In this document: piece by piece, positions 21,291 through 32,386 of the stretch
How the letters are laid out: each line of letters begins with the position of its first letter
Numbering within the stretch: position 1 is the first letter of the stretch
Assembly (NCBI GenBank): GCA_949825045.1
Contig: OX463815.1
Coordinates: 32,541,356 to 32,605,355 of the forward strand
Reading direction: 5' to 3'
Source: Argyresthia goedartella
Lineage: Eukaryota; Arthropoda; Insecta; Lepidoptera; Argyresthiidae
DNA: 64,000 nucleotides
Position numbers and translations under genes: made by a program
Notes under the pieces: model-generated
Database searches by the model: none
The model's input: only the letters and a program-made list of their open reading frames with translations
What the model was told of the DNA's origin: nothing

Positions 21291-22138
21291 TAAATTGAAC
21301 CGAAGATATACATTTATGATTAATAAGAAAAGTGTTATTTTCCTTATAAGAATTTAAATTCTTGATTCAACATTATTATTTTCTTTCATAAAACTATTAG
21401 TCTTACAATAAAACGTATTTTTCTTGATCGTAAACATTCTTATTTTCTGATTATGAGAAACGTAAATTATTCAAAAGAAGAAAACAACATTTCAATCTGA
21501 GAAAATATTCTTCAGTGAATATGTTCTACTGTATTGTTTGAAGAAATTGCCTAATTACTTGTTTCAATGTTTTTCAGGTCTTGAACTAAGACATTGTACT
21601 CTCTCACTAAGACACAAGAAGTTATTCATTCAAAAAAGTAACACATTGTTTACACAACACTAAAAACTTCTTGAAGCAAAGATCATTGTTTTGATTCTAG
21701 ATAAATTATAGAGAATATCATTGTTTTGCGTGGAGAATATATATTTTTTCAAACCAAGAAATTAATATTGAATTAACCATATATTTATTTGACTTTAAAC
21801 AATATTCTTGAGACAAAAAATATTCTTGGACGAAAACAAAGTTTACGAGCATTTTTTTCCGTGTATTATAAGTTTATGAGGTATTTGTTTTTCCTTGTAT
21901 GTGCTCATAGATACCACTACTACCTTGATGCAAGCTTGTTATTGTTTTTGTCTCTGTTGCTATGAATTATCAATTATTTTTAATTAAACATATCAACCTA
22001 TTAAGTAAGTAGGCACTCAATTTTACTCCTTTTCTTGTATATGTGGATCGCGGGCGCGGGGCGGCCCTCACATGCGGGCAGGCGGGAGCGTGTTGTGTGT
22101 GCGGACCGACCACGAACACCACCTGATGTTAGGAATAG
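21291..22138. other. AT-rich decay zone and a short GC-rich patch
   Basis: 21300-21870 continues the style of the array (CTTGA, AAGAATAT words) without clear periodicity. 22045-22115 is unusually GC-rich (GCGGGCGCGGGGCGGCC). No gene is seen. Confidence 0.4.
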
Positions 22139-22316
22139 TTATGGATATGGGCAGCTTACTTGCCTGACATGATTACCTATTATTTTTAATTTACAAATAA
22201 AAATTATATAAGTTCCGAAATCCCAATCACTGATAAATCCTGAGGGTTTTTGTGATTGTTGCATGTATGTAATTATGTTAAGCCTATGAAAATAAAAATA
22301 CATAAAAAAAAAAAAG
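22139..22316 (+). mobile_element. Possible short retroposed segment with A-tail
   Basis: The segment ends with AAAATAAAAATACAT followed by twelve A residues, directly next to Copia RNase H sequence on the opposite strand. This looks like a retroposon 3' end that landed in Copia, but I see no clear target duplication. Confidence 0.3.
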
Positions 22317-22319
22317 GTT

Positions 22320-24414
22320 CGGTTGTGGAAATGACTACCGAACCTTGTCGCTGACTGAGCCAAGATATCACGCCTCCTGCATAGCGGCATGCGACGCCAT
22401 TAGTAGATCGGCTTGTGTCATGATCTCCCCCATGGTCTGCATCACTAAAAGCTTCAAGTACTGCAGATTCCTGCGTTTTATATTTAATTCCATAGGAGCA
22501 CGTACCTTTCACATAACGCAATATCCTCTTTACCCTAAGCCAGTCTTCCTTGGAGGGTGATTCCAATTTCCGGGAAGCGACACCCACGGCATAGGCAATA
22601 TCTGGGCGTGCCCCAACCATTAACCCGTCAAACGTCCTATGCGCTACATAAGCGCATAACTTTTTTGGGCGGCTAGCGTCCTGTGCGCTGCATAAGCGCA
22701 TAGAAAGTATTGCAAACTTCGACGTTTTATGAATATTCACCAAGTTTCAGAACGTTCCCGGAAGTAGTCTTAGATTATGAGTAATTTAGTTGGCAACCGT
22801 GTGATATGATTGGAACTGACATTGAGACAGCCTATTTATCAAAATAAATAAAATACCAAGCCATGTCGCCATTTTGGGCATTTAGGGCGACCGGCCGCAG
22901 ACTAACATTTTATGTTTGTCAATATTTATTTATTGTGAAGTAATTACTGTGTTTTGTAATAAAATAATACATCTTATCGCTGGAGAAATTAATAGTGGTG
23001 ATGTGATAAATGGAAAATAGTGTAAGTTTTGTGTTTGGCCCGTAAGAACGAAATATAATTAGAGGTGTCAGTGTAAAATAATGGATTCTGCAAACAATCG
23101 ATGAAAAGCCTTATCAACTTTATTATCACATGTGAGTACTATACATCACAAGATAGGTAATTTCATAAACTTTATTATGGTACATAACATGTTAGGAAAC
23201 TAATAAAATAACCTAACAAACTTATCAAATTCCTAACGCAAGTCGATTGAAAGTTTATTTTCGCCAGAACCTTGGACGCGTTAGGGTCCACGAGATTCGC
23301 TGTACAGGGACATTCCAGAGGTTAAATATGCCAAGGCTCCGACGGCCTCTCTATATGGAAACTTTTCCACCTTTTCAGCTTGGACTACCCCTGAAAAAGA
23401 TGTTTCCTTTTCCATTGGCGTTGTAACTGGGTTACATTCTGCCATTCCGAAATGTTCCAGGACTTTCTTTGCATACGCTTCTTGACTTAAAAAATTTGGA
23501 CCCATCCTCTTTTCTAAAGATTTGTAGTCCTAAATAGTACGACGCAAGTTTCGTCGTAATTTGCAATCATTTCCTCAAATCTTTTAAAAAGGAATTAGCC
23601 AACTGTTATTTAGTTGCTGCTACTAATCCATCATCCACGTACAAGGTGATTAATAGTTTGTCATCATCTTTTTCTTTGGTGTACAGACAACTGTCAGCCT
23701 CGCACTGCTTAAAACCCATTTCTAATGGGATTGCTTCAAAGCAGGCTTAAAACAAGCCCCCAACATCTGGGGGCTTGTTTTAAGCCAAATAGGCTTCTAT
23801 TAAGTTTCCAAACTTTAGATCTTCCATCGTCAAATCCATCGGGTTGCTGCATATAAATTTTCTCTTCAAGCTTTCCGTTGAGAAACGCTGTAACAACATC
23901 AAATTGAACGAGGTACATATTCACAACTAGCCGATCTTTGTATCTTTCGATGGAGCCGTCTGGATCCCTTTTTGTTCGAAGAACCCATTTGCAAGGAAGC
24001 CGTCCATACTTTGTGTTCCTCTAGTGACTTCATTTCACTTTCCATCGCCTTTTTACATTCTATTTAACCATTACGATTCATTACATCAGCAAAATTCGAC
24101 GCATATGCTTCTGTAACGCACACATAGTCGTCCAGTCGTGCAGGTTTTCGTTTTTCGCTGTGGTTGCGCAAATTGTATCGTGGCGATTCCGCGTCATAAT
24201 ATTCATCTGCAGAGTCATCAGTATCATCATGATGTGAATCCGATTGATGACCTTGACCTTTGCCGACTGGTTCAGGTGCCATATACTCTCGATATTTTTC
24301 GAACTCATTGTTCTGGTCTTCTTGGACTATTTGAGGTTCCAAGTTCTCTCGATGAATTTCGGATTCATGAACGTGGTCTTCGTGAACAATTCGAGATTCC
24401 AAGTCTTCGATCAA
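22320..24414 (-). pseudogene. Copia pol relic: linker, reverse transcriptase, RNase H
   Basis: Minus-strand order. 24414-24064: acidic integrase-RT linker with YNLRNHSEKRKP. 23924-23736: RT with FDVVTAFLNGKL and RSLFGLKQAPR. 23650-23615: LYVDDGLVAAT, the YVDD catalytic box. 23505-23295: EAYAKKVLEHFGM, NPVTTPME and YREAVGALAYL. About 22615-22320: ARPDIAYAVGVASR, FSDADHGGD and ISWLSQRQG of RNase H. The coding is broken into several frames. About 650 bp of non-Copia sequence (22630-23290) separates YLTSG from ARPDIAY. A perfect hairpin interrupts it at 23743-23787. This is clearly a dead Copia. Confidence 0.87.
22630..23290. other. Unidentified ~650-bp insert within the Copia relic
   Basis: It separates two RT/RNase H segments that should be adjacent. 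It begins with a duplicated GCGCTxCATAAGCGCATA motif (22645-22705) and continues AT-rich. No coding is seen and no matching termini were identified. Confidence 0.45.
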
Positions 24415-24417
24415 GTA

Positions 24418-24636
24418 GCTGACATTTTTACAAAAAGACTGGAACGGCCTAGATTCTTATCTCTTTGTCATGCCCTTGGAATTATAAAGAGTGTTGAATA
24501 AGGGAAGTTGTTAAAGTAGTTTTATATATGCCTATTCAAACTCTTTAACTAATGAATTTGTGAAAGAAATAGTGTTCTACTTGTCAGTGTCTTCTGTCTG
24601 TAACGATTTATAATAAAACAACATATATTTTTCAGT
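24418..24636 (+). mobile_element. Copia 3' end, plus strand (RNase H tail and LTR start)
   Basis: The plus-strand frame gives VADIFTKRLERPRFLSLCHA and stops at 24501, then AAGGGAAG and an LTR beginning TGTTAAAG. It is the same family as 7050-7598. It abuts, head to head, the minus-strand linker ending at 24414. At about 24636 the LTR is cut and joined to a minus-strand gag start. Confidence 0.85.
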
Positions 24637-24937
24637 GCTCTCTACAAACATAAGGATCATGTTCGCAGATTTAGAAGTAGACGGTGTCGCTTGCAGATTA
24701 CTACTTTTCGTAAAATTCTCCATTTTGTAGCTGGGGCCGATAACCTAATAAGATTTGCGTCAGTGGTGACCAATATAGTTATTCTTAAGGACTAATGGAG
24801 ATTCTTATTAACTTTATATCAATAAATAAGCACATGAAAAATATACGTTGTTATATTATCAATCGTGACAGACAGAAGACACTGACAAGTAGAACACTAT
24901 TTCTTTTACAAATTCATTAGTCAAAGAGTTTGAATGT
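24637..24937 (-). mobile_element. Copia 5' end, minus strand (LTR, primer site, gag start)
   Basis: The LTR occupies 24748-24937 on the minus strand. Immediately downstream is GGTTATCGGCCCCAG (24747-24733), similar to the GGTTATGGGCCCAG primer-binding site used by Copia, which pairs with an internal fragment of initiator tRNA-Met. Then comes ATGGAGAATTTTACG, a gag start, open for about 30 codons to the junction near 24640. Confidence 0.8.
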
Positions 24938-26074
24938 TAAATATTAAATAATTCTGCATCCATCTGACAATGCAGGTCTTTTGAGTGCACACTTTTAAAT
25001 TATTCGCTGTGGGGCTGTGAAGTGTTAAGTATAAAGTAGTCTCCAATGGAGCGCAACACTGACAGCTAAACGTCGATAGCCACAGAACAAATATTACTCT
25101 ACGTCAACGGTAGTACCTTGTTTACGTTTGAATCAAGTATCGGGTTTCGATTTTGTGCTTATAATTGCAATATAAAACCACAGATGTATTCGCTGACGAC
25201 TGTGCGGGTTCTTTAAACTGAGCTTCGAAGGAGAAATACATCAGTAGCTGGAAAAAAGCTCATCTGATAGAAAGGTAAACATGTTAAGAATTCGAGGTAA
25301 TGTTTCGTATTTTCCTCAAATTGATGAAATTCATTTACAACAATGTGGTTTCCATTCAAGATTGGAGGCATACGACCGAAATAAACACTTTGGAGGGTAT
25401 TAAGACATTCTAGAAGACCATCCTGATGTATAGTGCCCTCAGATACATACCGGATATCAACGCTGATACAACACTTCATAACATAAGCAAATCTCACCAA
25501 ATTATGATAAACAGTATCTGATCGTAAATCTATTTACCGCCTTTTTAATTACTTAATCCTAAATAAACCCTTTCATTGAAATACAATGCGCACAGCTGCG
25601 AATCAGTACCGATGCATTACTTGCCTTTGAAGTTTTTTAATACACAAGGCACTATCCCACAGTATTCTTCGTGAGAAATTGGCAGTTTTGCGCCCTATTG
25701 TGTGAAGCATCTCTGATGTTTAGTAGAAACTGGTTATTGAGCGTGAAACAGTCGAATTTGCTGTCCCGACGCTGTTAACTAAACAGCGAGTGAAAGCTGA
25801 AGGGGAGGATGGGGCGCCGGAGACGTGGCTACTCGCAAAAAAATAGAATAAACTTCTATTTGCCTCACTGCGCTGATTACTGATTGGTAATCACTCACAC
25901 TTAACACTGTCTGTTCAGACGTTGCTAGCATTTTACACTTCACAGCCACAGTTAACACCTGCACTTTACACTAATTAAAATAAATAAAATAATAATTGTC
26001 CTCATAAAGAACCTTATGATATCTTAAATGTCAGAATTCTACGGAATAAAAAATCAGAGTTTAGGTGTTTTATT
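24938..26074. other. Unassigned sequence
   Basis: A 95-codon minus-strand frame at 25500-25213 contains no motif I recognise. The remainder has no coding signal. Near 26010-26060 a short match to 6718-6760 suggests another dispersed repeat. Confidence 0.35.
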
Positions 26075-26284
26075 ACGATTTTTTCGGAAACCGCTTGAGC
26101 TCAAATTATGAAACTTCGTATTCTGGGAGCTTAACATAAGCTCGCAATGCCCTGAATTTGAGTCCCGTTTTCTATGACTTTATAGGTGTTAATATTTAAA
26201 ATACAGCTTCATGGATACCTTCAAGTACTCTCTAGTTGAAAATGTCGCGAGTTGACAAAGCAGAGTTGAAATTTGTAGTTTGTA
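26075..26284 (-). repeat. Reverse copy of the 5.2-5.9 kb dispersed repeat
   Basis: It contains, inverted, GCTCAAATTCAGGGCATTG, GAGCTTATGTTAAGCTCCC and GAATACGAAGTTTCA, plus the upstream part CGCGACATTTTCAACTAGAG, as at 5515-5700. Confidence 0.85.
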
Positions 26285-26723
26285 GTGTTTCAAGCGAGTA
26301 CAGTGGCAATGCGAGTGGGTCTCCTTGGGTTACGCCTTCTCGGCTACGTAGTCTTGTGTCGGAATCGCGAAATACTAGTTCAGCGTGGCCATTGTACGTA
26401 TTGTAAAGAAAGCGGGAAATGCCGATCGGTCTTACGCCGGGGCATTTGTCTAAAGTAACAAGGCGGCTTGACATGAGTGCTTGTATTTGGCTCCAGGGTA
26501 TGGTTACGGCTTCCCTTAAATGAGCGCTTGCTTGGCCGAAGCGGAGTAGGAAATCTCTCCAGTTTTCCCAGCCACCGCCGCCGTGTAATTTTCTCGCAAT
26601 TGTTTGGACATTTTCACATGTTATGTCGACTTCAAGATGTGGTGGGAGTTCTATGAGGTATTTGGGGAGGGTGAATAAAGCGGGGTCTGGAGTAATTGGA
26701 GGGAGGGTGCTTTTCCGAGGGAG
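26285..26723 (-). pseudogene. Reverse transcriptase fragment of the zinc-finger retroelement family
   Basis: Minus-strand residues include ARKLHGGGGWENWRDFLLRFG, then LVTLDKCPGVRPIGI, then RFLYNTYNGHAELVFR and REGVTQGDPLALPLYSLE. The LDKxPGVRPIGI and GxTQGDPLAxPLY boxes are RT fingers/palm motifs of the animal family whose C-terminus I match to 8799-9495. Sequence between PIGI and RFLYNTY, which should hold further RT palm motifs, is deleted. The fragment is cut at 26723 by LINE A, and its upstream part continues at 28878-29187. The open frame extends to 26774 only through antisense LINE sequence. Confidence 0.7.
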
Positions 26724-28875
26724 GGATGGTGGAGAAATTAACTGACATAGTGTTGTTTGCTGATGATACTTCACTGGTCTTCAAAATTGAAAGACAAAAA
26801 GGAGAATTTGAAGATGTTAATGGTGTATTGTCTTTAACCTTGAATTGGTTCACAGTTAATAATTTATTGTTAAACGCTGGTAAAACCAAGTGTATCAAAT
26901 TCTCACTTCCAAATGTCAGGCAAGTTGAGACCAGTTTAGTGTTAGACAACAGCACGTTAGAATTAGTAAATGATACGAAGTTTCTTGGAATAACCATTGA
27001 TAGCAAATTGCAGTGGGGACCCCACATAGATAAATTGGCTGGTAAATTAAGTTCTGCGGCTTACGCTGTTAGGAACATCAGACAAAGCACGGATGTGGCT
27101 ACATCTAGGCTAGTATATTTTAGTTACTTTCATAGTGTGATGTCCTATGGTATCTTGTTGTGGGGGAAAGCAGCGGATATTCCAACTATTTTTATTTTAC
27201 AGAAAAGAGCTATTCGAGCAATTTATAATTTAAAACGAACAGACTCCTTAAGAAAGCTTTTTAAAGAAATTGACATACTAACAGTAGCAAGAACCTTACA
27301 ACATTTACCAAACTTAGCGATAGCTGTAATGTTTACCTAGGAAATAATCACAGACTATGTGCGCCCCGTTTTAGACTCGCGAAGGTTAGCAATTCTTTCA
27401 AGGGTCAGTGCATTCTCTATTACAATAAGATACCTCTGGAGATTTTGAAATGGGTGCTAATTAAACAGACTTCTTTTTAATAGCATTATTCGCGTCTAAA
27501 AATGTACATTGCCTTCTAAATTACTAAGTCAGCCACAATTAACAAGTCAGCAACAATTACTAAGTCAGCAACAATAAATTCTTAAAACATAAAGGAGTGT
27601 CAATTTGCCTTCGGCATATTACATAGCAGCGCGCGTTTGTAAACGGACGACGCCGTTTATAAAATGCGGAATCATACAATTTGCCTGCCACATATCTAAT
27701 CCCACATTAATTGATGGTCAAACTTTTGCTAAAATTGCCATCAAATAGTAAGTTATGGCTACTAATATTACCCAATATTACAAAAAAAATACTATTCGTA
27801 TAATTAAATGTTGTTTTTACTTGCATGCGCTCCGGTTTTACTTCTTCTAAGTTCTAATATAACCATATAGTATAACCCAATTGGAATTTACAAGGACAGT
27901 ACAAAGGTACTTCATTTTCACGTTTAGACGTCATAACTAATTAAACTCATCGAAAACTTTAATTTAATTACAGACGAAACAATTGCAATACGAACGCACG
28001 AACGACAATAAACAAATACACGTGATTTGACTAACTCGTCGGTACATGAATCGAATGGCGCTCTCTGATTGGTGCAAACGGCCGGTCGCTGTCGTCTCGC
28101 GAACTCGCGCCAAATCTTGCAGTGGCTATTTTCACGACAAAAGAATATGATGTATTATTTTACATGCTAAGTTATAATAAATGATATTGTCTATAGGAGC
28201 TTAAATTATATTTTTTTGAGGACCTTGTGTTGAAGCTGTGAAACGTAAAATGGTGATGAGATGTAAAATCCGTGGCTGAGTTAGTAAATTAGGTGGCAAT
28301 GTATAAATAAGAAGGACAAATTAAAACAATTGTTAATCTTTACTTGATGCTTTCTTTAGAATAATGAGTTGGTATTGTAAAAAAGACGAATTAGTTTATT
28401 AGAGGCTATCTCATTTTCCCGTTGCTTAGTTATAAAATGAGAAGTTTGATCACGTGTCTAATAAATAAATCTGCGGCTGGACTTATAATTTCCCTTTTGA
28501 AATTGCCATTTGAGCAATTTAAAAAGCATGTTAAAGCGACTTTGTCGAAAAAGGGATATTACAATGTTCAAGATTACTTAAATGACAGGACTGTATGGGG
28601 TTAATCTGGCTCAACACAGACCTTGCTGTTAATAATTTTGTAATTATTTATTCCAGCTTATTAAATAAAAATAAATCATAATTGTATTAGTTAAGCACAA
28701 CCTATTTTTAAAAGAGATCTAAAAATCAATCTGTGGGAGTTTCTACGCCCTTCTTCTCCCACAGTGGTCCAATGTAGAGAAGAGGCAAAAAATGACGTTT
28801 GCTAAGAATATGTAAATATCTACAGTAATAAAGTACTTTTGAGTTTGAGTTTTGAGTTTGAGTTTGAGTTTGAGT
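26724..28875 (+). mobile_element. LINE A copy 1 (5'-truncated, CR1/Jockey-like)
   Basis: Coding from 26724 gives VLFADDTSLVF (RT catalytic box), LNAGKTKCIKFS, KFLGITIDSKLQWG and SYGILLWG, as in APE-type LINEs. It breaks off at 27451, resumes at 28504 with LPFEQFKKHVKATLSKKGYY, and stops at about 28602. The 3' UTR ends in a hexamer tail (TTTGAG)n at 28835-28875. A 1043-bp DNA element (27452-28494) with 9-bp duplications accounts for the gap. The upstream RT motifs are missing. It is inserted in the retroelement whose pieces flank it. Confidence 0.85.
27452..28494. mobile_element. Non-autonomous DNA element with 9-bp target duplication
   Basis: TTTTGAAAT occurs at 27443-27451 and 28495-28503. 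The uninterrupted site is present in LINE A copy 2 (GATTTTGAAATTGCC near 29850). Ends are GGGTGCTAATTA and, inverted, GGGAAATTATAA: only weakly similar. A better inverted pair lies further in: TGTACATTGCC...AAATTACTAAGTCAGCCAC (27497-27539) against its reverse complement near 28270-28310. No transposase ORF. GGG ends and 8-9 bp duplications fit Merlin or MuDR; a Merlin-like relic lies at 61990. Confidence 0.75.
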
Positions 28876-28877
28876 TT

Positions 28878-29187
28878 CCCACAGCACATCACTGACGGTT
28901 ACCCGGATGGGTCAACTTCGGTATCAGGGTTTAGAACTTTGCTCGTGTCTTTAGTAAGGAGCCAGTTGAGCGCTTCCCGCGTTTTGCCATGTAGTATCAG
29001 TCGTGTGAATGATTATATTTCTTGGTCGTTGTTGTGTTGTTTTCGGTTTCTTCTATTCCATATAGATTTGTCTGCTTTGATGGATTCTGTGATGAGTTCC
29101 TCAAAACGTTCGTCTGCCCAGAGTTTTAGGCGCCGATCGAGTAGTCTGAGAATATATTTCATTTTTCTAACGAACTTGTCTCTTGAA
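28878..29187 (-). pseudogene. Upstream part of the zinc-finger retroelement polyprotein
   Basis: The minus strand encodes RLLDRRLKLWADERFEEL, then RLILHGKTREALNWLL, followed by PDTEVDPSG with stops. It matches the region that precedes the RT in the same family (charged LKLWxxGxFxxL, then a GKxxxAL helix). It should join 26723 on the other side of LINE A. Two or more stops show decay. Confidence 0.6.
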
Positions 29188-30025
29188 AGACAAAAAGAAG
29201 ATTTTGATAATTGTTATAAAGTAATATGTTAATAATTTATTGTTAAACGCTGGTAAAACCAAGTGATCAAATTCTCACTTCCAAATGTCAGGAAAGTTGA
29301 GACCAGTTTAGTGTTAAACAACAGCACGTTAGAATTAGTACATGATACGAAGTTTCTTGGAATAACAATTGATAGCAAATTGCAGTGGGGACACATAGAT
29401 AAATTAGCTGGTAAATTAAGTTCTGCGGCTTACGCTGTTAGGAACATCAGAAAAAACACGGATATGGCTACATCTAGGCTAGTATATTTTAGTTACTTTC
29501 AGGGTGTCATGTCCTATAGTATCTTATTGTGGGGCTAAGCAGCGGATATAGATCTATTTTTATTTTACAGAAAAGAGCTATTCGAGCAACTTATAATTTA
29601 AAACGAACATACTACTTAAGAGAGTTTTTTTAAGATATTTATATACTAACTGTAGCTAGTCATTATTTTCGAAAATATAAGTACGTACGCAAAAAACTTA
29701 CAACATTTTCCAAACTTAGCGATAGCTGTAATGTTTACCTAAGAAATAATCACAGACTATGTGCGCCCCGGTTTAGACACGCGAAGGTTAGCAATTCTTT
29801 CAAGGGTCAGTGCATTCTCTACTACAATAAGATACTTCTGGAGATTTTGAAATTGCCATTTGAACAATTTAAAAAGCATGTTAAAGCGACTTTGTCGAAA
29901 AAGGGATATTACAATGTTCAAGATTACTTAAATGACGGGACTGTATAGGGTTAATTTAGCTCAACACAGACCTTGCTGCCAATAATTTTGTAATTATTTA
30001 TTCCTGCGTATTAATCATAATAATA
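29188..30025 (+). mobile_element. LINE A copy 2 (5'-truncated, degenerate)
   Basis: A plus-strand copy parallel to 26760-28660: KFSLPNVRKVETSLVLNN, KFLGITIDSKLQWG (one codon lost) and VMSYSILLWG then stop, later DYLNDGTV and stop. The internal site of the 9-bp element is empty here. Its 3' UTR runs into the 3' UTR of an inverted copy at 30026 without the hexamer tail. Confidence 0.83.
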
Positions 30026-30945
30026 TTTAGATATTTACATATACTTAGCAATCGTCATTTTTTGCCACTTCTCTTCATTGGACCACTGTGGGAGAAGAAG
30101 GGCGTAGAAACTCCCTCAGATTGATTTTTAGATCTCTTAAAAATTGCTTATGCTTAACTAATAAAAATATAATATTTAGTCATTATCATAATTAATAAGC
30201 AGGAATAAAAAATTACAAAATTATTAACGGCAAGGCCTGTGTTGAGCCAGATTAACCCATACCCATACAGTCGCGTCATTTAAGTAATATTGAAAATTGT
30301 AATATGCCTTTTTCGACAAAGTCGCTTTAACATGCTTTTTAAATTGTTCAAATGGCAATTTAAAAATCCCCAGAGGTATCATCTCATTTTAGTAGAGAAT
30401 GCACTGACCCTTGAAAGAATTGCTAAACTTCTCGAGTCTAAACCGGGGCGCACAGTTTGTGATTATTTCTTAGGTTAACATTAAAGCTATCGCTAAGTTT
30501 GGGAAATGTTGTAAGGTTCTTGCGTACATACATTATATTTTCGAAAATAAATTGACGAGCTACACTACAGTTAGTATGTCAATTTCTTTAAAAACCTCTC
30601 TAAAGGAGTCTGTTCGTTTTAAATATAAATTGCTCGAATAGCTCTTTTCTGTAAAATAAAAATAATTTGAATATCCGCTGCTTTCCCCCACAACAAGATA
30701 CCATAGAACATGACACTATGAAAGTAACTAAAATATACTAGCCTAGATGTAGCCACATCCGTGCTTTGTCTCATGTTTCTAACAGCGTAAGCCGCAGAAC
30801 TTAATTTATCTATGTACGGTCTCTACTACAATTTGCTATCAATAGTTATTCCAAGAAACGTTAGAATTAGTAAATGATACGTCATTTACCAATTCTAACG
30901 TGCTGTTGTCTAACAATAAACTGGTCTCAACATGTCTGACATTTG
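30026..30945 (-). mobile_element. LINE A copy 3, 3' segment
   Basis: The minus strand holds the 3' UTR (GGAGAAGAAGGGCG seen on the plus strand at 30090) and the C-terminal coding region through the KSxLPNV region. It ends at 30945 in CAAATG, where the 4.4-kb DNA transposon is inserted. The LINE continues at 35386. A local inverted duplication of 20 bp lies near 30862-30904. Confidence 0.85.
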
Positions 30946-31283
30946 GACGGCGTTAAACAGAAACGATCCAATCCACATTTGGTAGTTTTGAGATAATCTA
31001 CTTTTAAGGTTTGAAGCGGTGTTTCTCAGTGGGTATGTACTTGAGACCGAATATGTGTTCTACATTTATTTGAAGGCTTTTTATGGGAACGAATTAAGTG
31101 TATTTTTGAATTCGTAACCCATACACTTTACGAGATATTCGGGATTGATTGGCTGGATCATTTTGAAATTTTATAATTTTATAGGCACAGCTGACAAGAC
31201 CATGTTTTGCAGAAACGATCTAAAATATTTTGCCCATGAAAAAAGGGCTTTAAAATTAAAACTAGCTAAATAATCACTAAAAA

Positions 31284-31622
31284 CCGGCCAAGTGCGAGTC
31301 GGACTCGCGCACGAAGGGTTCCGTACTATCACCTTTAATAGAAAAATTTAGGTAAGTATACAAATTTAACATTGAGCAAAAAAATACGAAAAAAAACATG
31401 TTTGTTGTATGGGGATCCCCCTTAATTTTTTTATTTTTTTTATTTTTAGTATCTGTTGTTATAACGGCAACAGAAATACATCATTTGTGAAAATTTCAGC
31501 TTTCTAGCTATAACAGTTTATGAGATACAGCTTGGAGACAGACAGACGGACAGATGGACGGAGGGACAGACGACGGAGTCTTAGTAATAGGGTCCCGTTT
31601 TTACCTTTTAGGTACGGAACCC
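31284..31622 (+). mobile_element. Lepidopteran dispersed SINE-like repeat, near full length
   Basis: It starts CCGGCCAAGTGCGAGTCGG, continues GCGCACGAAGGGTTCCGTAC, and ends with a GACAGACGGAC-rich stretch and GGGTCCCGTTTTTACC...GGTACGGAACCC. CTAAAAA occurs on both sides, a possible 7-bp duplication. Partial copies lie at 42936-42979 (minus) and 52689-52760 (plus). I know the sequence as a repeat widespread in moths but cannot give its formal name. Confidence 0.8.
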
Positions 31623-31779
31623 TAAAAATTGATGACCAAACAACGTAAATATTATAAACATATCTTATGAAAGGATAAATCTTAAGAAAAAGGTGGTATC
31701 TCAAAAAAACATATCTAAAAATTATAAAACATTTTTTTATTTGCACAATAAAATGAGTTATCTGACAATATCAATAAAA

Positions 31780-32280
31780 GTATTTTACCTAAAAAGCTAG
31801 TCAAATATTAAATCAATCTTGTAACAAATTACGCGTGATATAAAATCCAATACTTACTAATCAACGTACAACTTTAGAAAATATTATTCACTTAAATCTA
31901 GCGAGATCAATATAAAAGTCTTTTTACTTAAAATATCAGTCAAAAATTAAATCTTGTAACAAATTATTCATAATTACGACTAATCAACGTGGCGTATACA
32001 TTTCAAAAATGTTATTTATGACTACTATGTTTATATGTACACACAAAAATACAAAAATAGGGCGAGATCAGTGAACAGTCTTTTACTTAAAAATCTAGTC
32101 AAATATTTATTATATTTTGTAACAATATCATGCATAAATCTATTATTAAACAACGTAGCGTTGTTAATTTCTAAATGTGTATAAGAATAGGTAAGTAGGT
32201 ACTGTGTACTACTGTGTACTATGTTTACATGCACAAAGTAAATAGAAAAAATCTGCGAGATCGATAATCTAGCGAGCGAT
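31780..32280. repeat. Subterminal ~145-bp tandem repeat, left side of the 4.4-kb transposon
   Basis: Three degenerate units share AAAAGTxTTTTACxTAAAA, CTAGTCAAATATTAAATC, CTTGTAACAAATTA and AATCAACGT-G-CG. They lie between the left TIR and the end of the coding region. Confidence 0.65.
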
Positions 32281-32386
32281 AATAGAAGTACCTACCTGAT
32301 ACCAAATAATGTATTATATATTATTTTAATCATCACAGCATAGTAGTGAGACGAGGTTGTAAGTAATTAAATCATATTTTCATGCT

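Noticed and set aside
25213..25500. 95-codon minus-strand ORF as a host exon
   Set aside because: No splice context, motif or similarity that I could recognise.
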